The notes below the pieces were generated by a model, which worked only from the letters and a program-made list of their open reading frames with translations, did not search any database and was not told the origin of the DNA. From Armigeres subalbatus (lineage: Eukaryota > Arthropoda > Insecta > Diptera > Culicidae), in assembly GCF_024139115.2 (NCBI RefSeq), contig NC_085141.1:136337822-136401821 (forward strand): a stretch of 64,000 bases of DNA, read 5' to 3'. Below, in pieces: positions 56,946 through 64,000 of the stretch (position 1 is the first letter of the stretch; every line of letters starts with the position of its first letter). Made by a program: the position numbers and the translations under genes.

Positions 56946-59420
56946 AATTTCGATAATTCTGAAAATTTTGAATATTTTGAAAATTTTGAATATGTATTTT
57001 GAATATTTTGAGTATTTTGAGTATTTTGAATATTTTGAATATTTTGAATATTTTGAATATTTTGAATAATATTTTGAATATTTTTAATATTGTGAATATT
57101 TTGAATACATATTTTGAATATTTTAAATAATTTGAATATGTATTTTGAATATTTTGAGTATTTTGAATATTTTGAATATTTTGAATATTTTGAATATTTT
57201 GAATATTTTGGATATTTTGAATATTTTGAATATTTTGAATATTTTGAATATTTTGAGTATGTAATTCGAATGTTTGGAATATTTCTAATATTTCGAATAT
57301 TTTGAAAATTTTGAATATGTATTTTGAATAGGTATTTTGAATATTTTGAATATTTTTGAATATGTAATTCGAATGTTTTGAATATTTTGAATATTTTGAA
57401 TATTTCGAATATTTTGAAAATTTTGAATATTTTGAATATTTTGAATATTTTGAAAATTTTGAATATGTAATTCGAATGTTTTGAATATTTTGAATATTTC
57501 GAATATTTTGAATATTTTGAATATTTTGAATATTTTGAATATTTTGAATATTTTGAATATTTTGAATATTTTGAATATTTTGAATATTTTGAATATTTTG
57601 AATATTTTGAATATTTTGAATGTTTTGAATATGTGATTCGAATGTTTTGAATATTTTGAATATTTCGAATATTTTGAAAATTTTGAATACAGTATTGACC
57701 CGATTTTGTCACTCCCCGATTTTGTCTACCCCCGATTTATCACGTTTTCGACCCGATTTTGTCACGTTCCGATTTTGTCACGTTTTCGACCCGATTTTGT
57801 CACCCCAAAATTTTTTGAAAATTTTAGTCATTCTTTTTATTTACGTAAATAATACTGTAAAGAACGTTGATTTCCATGAAATAACTTTCACCGCTAGTAG
57901 TTTATTATGAATGACTTCTGAGTACCTGGGAAGGATTCTATAAGCATTGTCGACAAGAAAAAAATGGTACCGTTCACGCATTTTGCCTTTCCAAGGCATA
58001 AAATGATTCATATTTGTGAGATGGAATAAAAAATTTAAAAAATTTTTTTTACCGATTTTGTCACATACCCTGTTTTATCACTCCAAAATTCACCAGGGGG
58101 GTGATAAAATCGGGATATTACTGTATTTTGAAAATTTTGAATATTATTTTGAATATTTTGAATATTTTGAATATGTAATTCGGATGTTTTGAATATTGCG
58201 AATATTTCGAATATTATGAAAATTTTGAATATGTATTTTGAATATTTTGAATATTTTGAATATTTTGAATATTTTGAATATTTTGAATATTTTGAATATT
58301 TTGAATATTTTGAATATTTTGAATATTTTGAATATTTTGAATATTTGGAATATTTTGAATATGTAATTCGAATGTTTTGAATATTTCTAATATTTCGAAT
58401 ATTTCTAATATTTTGAATATTTTGAATATGTATTTTGAATGTTTTAAATATTTTGAATATATTGAATATGTAATTCGAATGTTTTGAATATATTGAATAT
58501 GTAATTCGAATGTTTTGAATATTTTGAATATTTTGAATATTTTGAATATTTTGAATATTTTGAATATTTTGAATATTTTGAATATTTTGAATATTTTGAA
58601 TATTTTGAATATTTTGAATATTTTGAATATTTTGAATATTTTGAATATTTTGAATATTTTGAGTATGTAATTCGAATGTTTTGAATATTTCTAATATTTT
58701 GAATATTTTATGTATTCTGAATATGTATTTTGAATATTTTGAATATTTTGAATATTTTGAGTATGTAATTCGAATGTTTTGAATATTTCGAATATTTCGA
58801 ATATTTTGAAAATTTTGAATATGTATTTTGAATATTTCGAATATTTTGAATATTTTGAATATTTTGAGTATGTAATTCGAATGTTTTGAATATTTCTAAT
58901 ATTTCGAATATTTTGAAAATTTTGAATATGTATTTTGAATATTTTGAATATTTTGAATATTTTGAATATTTCGAATATTTTTAATATTTTTGAATACGTA
59001 ATTCGAATGTTTTGAATATTTTGAATATTTCGAATATTTCGAATATTTTGAAAATTTTGAATATTTTGAATATTTTGAATATTTTGAATACATATTTTGA
59101 ATATTTTGAATATTTTAAATAATTTGAATATTTTGAAAATTTGTATATTTTGTGTATTTTGAATATTTTGAATATTTTGAATATTTCGAATATTTCGAAT
59201 ATTTTGAAAATTTTGAATATTTTGAATATTTTGAATATTTAGAATATGTAATTCGAATGTTTTGAATATTTCGAATATTTTGAAAATTTTGAATATGTAT
59301 TTTGAATATGTATTTTGAATATGTATTTTGAATATGTATTTTGAATATGTATTTTGAATATGTATTTTAAATATTTCGAATATTTCTAATATTTTGAAAA
59401 TTTTGAAAATTTGGAATTTT
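56930..59420. repeat. 9-bp TTTTGAATA satellite, right array
   Basis: About 2 kb of TTTTGAATA units with higher-order markers GTAATTCGAATGTTTTGAAT and GTATTTTGAATA recurring at irregular intervals, interrupted by the MITE at 57690-58123. A 285-codon Tyr/Ser/Lys frame on the minus strand (57712-56855) is an array artefact. 59420-59480 decays into TTTGAATTTTGAATTTT. Confidence 0.95.
57690..58123. mobile_element. pogo/mariner-like MITE, TA target duplication
   Basis: 434 bp with ends CAGTATTGACCCGATTTTGT and, on the opposite strand, CAGTAATATCCCGATTTTAT. TA on both sides (57688-57689, 58124-58125), in an otherwise uniform satellite. CAGT termini at TA sites suggest the pogo branch of Tc1/mariner. 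Internal direct repeats of CCCGATTTTGTCAC near the left end; no transposase. Confidence 0.85.
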
Positions 59421-59479
59421 GAATTTTGAATTTTGAATTTTAAACTTTGAATTTTGATGAATTTTGAATTTTTTATTTT

Positions 59480-62400
59480 TAAGTTTTAAATTTTGATTTT
59501 TATGAATTTTTAATTGTAATTTTTCTTGTAATTTGATTCCCCAGACTAGCATTTGTATGATTAGTGCTTGCTCTTAACTTATGCTTGCTGATGCGGTTAA
59601 TGGTACACAATTAGCAGTGATCAATTTTGCGAAATGTTCATGCCAGATAATTTATAATTATTTTGTGCGTGACATTTCCATCTGACAAGTGCACATACTC
59701 ACCACCAAATAAATTTGTCTGGGAAACGCAATATGATTGCATCATTGTGAGTGGTTCCAATTTCAATTATATGCCCGACGACTCGAACAGTGTTGAGTAC
59801 CAGTGCGCCAAAGAACCAACAACCCGTTCGTTTCCAGCTCAACATTTCCGTTTAGTGACTTTTAGTAGTTGAAAATGGCCCCCATCTCACGCTAAATGGA
59901 GCGCAAACTTATATGCAAAACTGGCATTTATGCAAAACAGACTACTCACGCATTCCCCCCTCTTGAGTGTCGGTGGGGGTAGATTCATTGCACGGTGATG
60001 TGCATGTTAACTTCCAAATTGAAACCCACCCGCATCATACATGACGATGACGTTGAATAGAGCTACCACAGGTTTCTATCCCACCGCCCGGATCAGAACA
60101 TTTTTAACGTAATAGGAAAACTTTTCAATTTGAAGTTTTGTTCGTTTTCATGTTTGGGTGATGGGTCCATTAGCGTGGAACTATATTTGAGCTGTGGATT
60201 GTTTAGCGACATTTTCGATGAAAAGAAAAAAGGTTCAATGGTGAAAATTCAAAATATGTAGTAAAATTTACTTACGATCGCCAGGTTTTATTTGTCATAT
60301 TTGCAATTAAAAAAATAAGAGTTCATATTTTAAATCAAAGAATCGATTCAGTTTGATGCTTCATTGAGTGCATGATTGGACACGTTTGTATTAGGATGCA
60401 AAATAGTCAAAAAAGTCGGTGAGTCAAATTTTTTTTGTTCTACTTTTTGCGGCCGGTAAATAAATTAATAAAAACGTGTTTGAATTTCGCGAAGTGCGCA
60501 AAACGATCGCGTGATCATTAGAAATTATTTGTTCTGTTTTGTAGGCCGTTGAATACATTAACTAGTGTGCGTTCGCTCGTATTTTACACGCCGGTTCGAT
60601 AGGTAGGAAGAGTAGAATATTTTCAATGCGCATAATTCTACCCCATTCCATAGTTCGCATCACTGGACGTATGACTGTCCGGCGCCGGTATTGACTAAAA
60701 TATTTGAGCTACTTCCCTAATGGAAACTCTCGGTTTAGTTCATTGAACTAATATCTACCGCTAGTTGTCACTGAAATCAGTGAAACGTTCAGTGACTTAG
60801 TCAGTATTGTCAGTCAGTTGAAACTTGCACTTTGCCAAATTTTAGATTTTTCTAGAACTGAGACGAACCATATTTTGTTGCTACTACAGCAACCTCGTTC
60901 TTCTTCATCAAGCTGGGCCTGAAGAATCGCGTACTTTCCAACGGAGTACTCTTTCCCCAGATGTTTTTCCTCTTTGAGCCGCTAAATATCCGTCAAAAAT
61001 TGTTTCTCGTTTTATTGTTTCAGTCAATTATTTGACTCATTTAAGGGAAACTTTTCCAAAGAACCCATATGTTTTAAAGCCTCTAATTATTTTTAAAATA
61101 AAAAACAACTTCAACGACTTCTCGTAACAATCGTAATTAATCTTTATTCGGTGCCCCAGAGTTATGGGAAGCACACAGATACCCACTTTGATCTCCATCC
61201 ACTACATTCCATGTATTTGGAACCTAATGAACTTAATCTACTTAATGTTATGAAACTCTGATGATCATCATATTATGGAAGTGGCTCGCTTATATTCCGG
61301 AATCCTGGTAGCATATGCCTAATCAATCAAAGTCAAATCTGCTTCTGCGAATTTGCATCAAACGCAGAGCAAATTGAATGCTAAGGTTATTTATGATGAA
61401 AATGGTTTGCATCAAATCAAAAACAAATATTTCCCAAAGAAGCTCAGATGGTGCACCTTTACAGAAATATGAAAAAGAAAAAAAACCTATAACAAGCCAT
61501 AGAAAGTGACCAAACGGAGGTACAAATTTTCCTCGAAAATGGATTTCCAATTGCCCATCGGAGCGGCAAGACCGCCGACCACCGTGTCCCCCGCTGCTGG
61601 AACCGGCCTATTGGTTGCAGAGCGTTTCGAAATAGTCTGGTCTGAAGAAGATTGCGATATTTTGCCATTGAGGCTGTCGGGAAATAAGACGACCAAACAA
61701 TCCTGACACCTTCGTCATCTTCAACTACAAACATGCCAGCCCGCCCGGCGTGGCGGCCCCCTTCGCTTTCCACCGAAAGGTTGTGAGTATTTCCCGTGAA
61801 AATTCTTTGTGGCAGAGTTTTGTTTTCTTTTTTCCTCGTTTTTCGATTCCATGACGTACGAAGGGTGATGGAGTAGAGACAGTTTGAAGTGCAAATCGAT
61901 CAAAATTCAAGTAGGGGATGGTCGGCAATCAATTTAATGCGGGATCGGCAAACATTTTTGGTGAAAAGCTCGATAAACTGGAAGAGGGCATTGGCGTGAG
62001 GTGATTCGTGCTTCGAAGCTATCTTAGGAGCAAATTTATGGCACTCTGAAACCTTACGCGATAATGAGGCGTGGTTTATGCGAGGCAATGTATCAAACCT
62101 TTCTGGGTTTTTGTTTTGTTTTCCAATAGCCTCTGGGAATATACATTAGAAGATTTTTTTTCTGTCAAATATGCATGTACTTCTATTATATATAGACTGA
62201 GACTGAGAAGAATTTTGATGTTCGTAGGAGTCGCACTAGAGACTAATAAAAATTTTTGGATTTGGGCAAAGCTTCTTAGTTGTCGACCAAGTGTGACTAA
62301 GAAGGACGGCAGGGCTGATCCAATTTATTCTTGTTTTGACGAGCACATTCAGTGTGTTCGGAAATCTATATTCGTTTATAAACTGGCCAGAAATAAAATA

Positions 62401-62620
62401 TCTACTTGAGAAAACATAATCGCACATTTTGTCACCAATCTATTGGTATATCATTCTTATAGTAACAATTGTGGCGTGTGTCACGCGAATCGTTCTTTTT
62501 TCGAGTTTAATATTCACAAATTTATATTTGAACTGTTCCGAAATTCAGAAGCTGTGAAGAGAAAATACCCGCAAATCAAATACTAAAGCCGACAGGTAGA
62601 CCTGACAAAGCTCTTGGGTG
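59480..62620. other. no gene recognised
   Basis: Mixed DNA without arrays. Short frames at 59663-59872, 61459-61773 and 62071-62409 lack motifs. A GTCACTGAAATCAGTGAAAC stem occurs near 60767-60786. Bases 61025-61080 share AGAACCCATAT-type sequence with 29520-29560. Could hold regulatory or untranslated sequence; nothing decisive is visible. Confidence 0.4.
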
Positions 62621-62631
62621 ACAATTCCTGG

Positions 62632-63816
62632 TAGGGCTTCCATTTTTCCCGGGAATCAACTTCCCGGGAAACGGGAAATGAAACAATAAATTCCCGGGAT
62701 TTCCCGGGATCCCGGGAAATAAAAAAAACTCTCGAAGCTAATTCAAAATCGAAGTTTCAATTTTGTAGTAAAATATGATTTTGAAAATATACATTAGACA
62801 TGTAAGGCTCTGGATCGAGTGTAAGATCTACAGTGTCCTGATAAGCTCCGCTATATGCTACTTTTCTATACTTTTTTTTTAAAACTTTTTCAGGTTGTAT
62901 CCACATTTTTTTTCCAGTTTTTGGACAACGACAGCTTCGAGAGATTCTCTTCTATTATCGCCAAAATATTCCTAACTTGAACTATTCTTATACTCGACGA
63001 TTTTTTTGTGTATAGAATCTTCAGGTCAACTTTGAAGGATAAACCATTTTTATTCATGTACGTCCACTTGAACACATTTTGTATTTAAAGCAGATGAATG
63101 AAATATTTGAAATGAGAATTCTTCCATTCGAAATAAAAAAGAGCCTACAGGCGAGTGCTTGATTGTCGTACTTTAATGATCCTGACTATAACATTTATTC
63201 AGTCAAACTATCCTTGTAATGCCGAACAGCACCTAAAAATGAAATGAAATGTTTCAGAAATATCTCAAAATACAAACGAGTCTTCGGAATATGAGTTTGT
63301 TCAGGAATTGAATCAAAAAGGATAAAAGGTCTTAAAGATTTTTGACAATAATAGGACAAACTTGCCAAAGCGGTCACTGCTACTGCCTGAATATCTGCGA
63401 ACATTGGTAGCTCTGCTGTTTCACCGCAGACACTCAATTTTAATTCGACTTCACAACAGTTACCGACGTTTGAACCCACTAAATAAACGAACGATAGATA
63501 CAAACTGGTTCTTTGCCTCGCCTCTCTTCAACACGTGTTGGAATACACCGTATGATTCTGTGGCATTTTCAGGTATAACTTAAATTCTTAAACTTAAGTG
63601 AAATAAATAGTAAGATGATGCTTGTAAAAAAATGTAATTGATACCCCAAAATCCGATATCATTAAATTTAAAAAATAAGACAATTATTACAAAATATTTT
63701 AGTATGTTCATTTCCCGGGAAGTTCGGGAAACTGATACATAAATTTTTTACATAAATTAAATTTTTTGATCAAAATATGATTTCCCGGGAAATCGTTTCC
63801 GGGAATGGAAGCCCTA
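62632..63816. mobile_element. hAT-like non-autonomous element, 8-bp target duplication
   Basis: 1,185 bp. Ends TAGGGCTTCCAT and ATGGAAGCCCTA, each followed inward by CCCGGGAA-rich sequence. Exact 8-bp duplication ATTCCTGG at 62624-62631 and 63817-63824. An 8-bp duplication with TAGGG-like ends is characteristic of hAT. Subterminal TTCCCGGGA palindromes recur five or more times near the left end and again near the right, likely transposase-binding repeats. A 102-codon minus-strand frame (63503-63195) is present but unrecognised. Confidence 0.85.
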
Positions 63817-64000
63817 ATTCCTGGCATCGGATCACGTTTCATCGGATTCACATCTTCCAACACACAATTCTGGGTAGTCTGGTTATGATGCAGTCTTTCT
63901 TTCTTTCTTCGAGGTTCTATCTGCAAAACAGAATGATGAATGGTGCTGCACGCATACCAGGAATGACAATATTATGAAACTAAGATGAACCTCCGATCTG

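Noticed and set aside
56855..57712. 285-codon Tyr/Ser/Lys-Ile-Phe frame
   Set aside because: Direct translation of the 9-bp TTTTGAATA array.
63195..63503. 102-codon minus-strand frame as hAT transposase remnant
   Set aside because: No dimerisation-domain or catalytic motif of hAT transposases is visible.
1..64000. Endogenous viral element
   Set aside because: No frame resembles a viral replicase, capsid or glycoprotein; all RT matches are non-LTR retrotransposon type.

Overview
This is nuclear DNA from an animal, most likely a culicid mosquito and probably Aedes. The case rests on four full copies of a tRNA-derived SINE whose head, body and GAA-repeat tail match what I recall of the Aedes Feilai family, on I/LOA-like and RTE-like non-LTR retrotransposons, and on very dense MITEs and simple satellites. 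I find no host gene I can defend. The only convincing protein-coding sequence belongs to retrotransposons: an RT/RNase H reading frame at 2846-4537 with one internal stop, and an open RTE-type RT frame at 43470-44792. The family name is from memory; target-site duplications (TSDs), terminal inverted repeats (TIRs), tails and motifs were read from the bases.

Layout. 1-4840: an RNase H-bearing LINE, partly present twice around a 25-N assembly gap. 4845-8467: no recognisable feature. 8470-13523: a 5-kb segment bounded by CACCCAGG termini and TA, holding a broken LINE, a tRNA-like SINE head, a 150-bp MITE, a 24-bp minisatellite and ten units of a 117-bp satellite. 14549-16314: piggyBac-like element (TTAA). 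16956-17191: Feilai-related SINE. 17697-19695: 2-kb polypurine block.

20592-36252: a tandem duplication, copy A at 20592-27426 and copy B at 27746-36252. The copies differ mainly by insertions: Feilai, a 610-bp SINE and a fold-back element in A; a solo LTR, an RTE fragment and a dimeric hAT-like MITE in B. This gives several natural empty-site/filled-site pairs. 36881-38049: long-TIR element. 38856-39463: second copy of the 610-bp SINE. 39720-42300: about 130-bp satellite units in two opposed arrays. 43469-44814: 5'-truncated RTE with TSD.

48155-59480: a nested arrangement of a few satellite families (9-bp TTTTGAATA, CGCCGCC-rich ends, 17-bp GGCCGAA repeats, GGAATTCC-type minisatellite) around a 124-bp perfect inverted repeat at 53878-54131, plus a pogo/mariner-like MITE at 57690-58123. 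62632-63816: hAT-like non-autonomous element with an 8-bp TSD.

The recurring theme is non-autonomous elements that carry private tandem repeats inside inverted ends, suggesting that terminal-inverted-repeat elements here seed satellite arrays. The second theme is a long SINE with a Met-tRNA-like head and an unusual hexamer tail that it shares with a larger non-coding element. No viral insertion, CRISPR array, rRNA or bona fide tRNA gene was seen.
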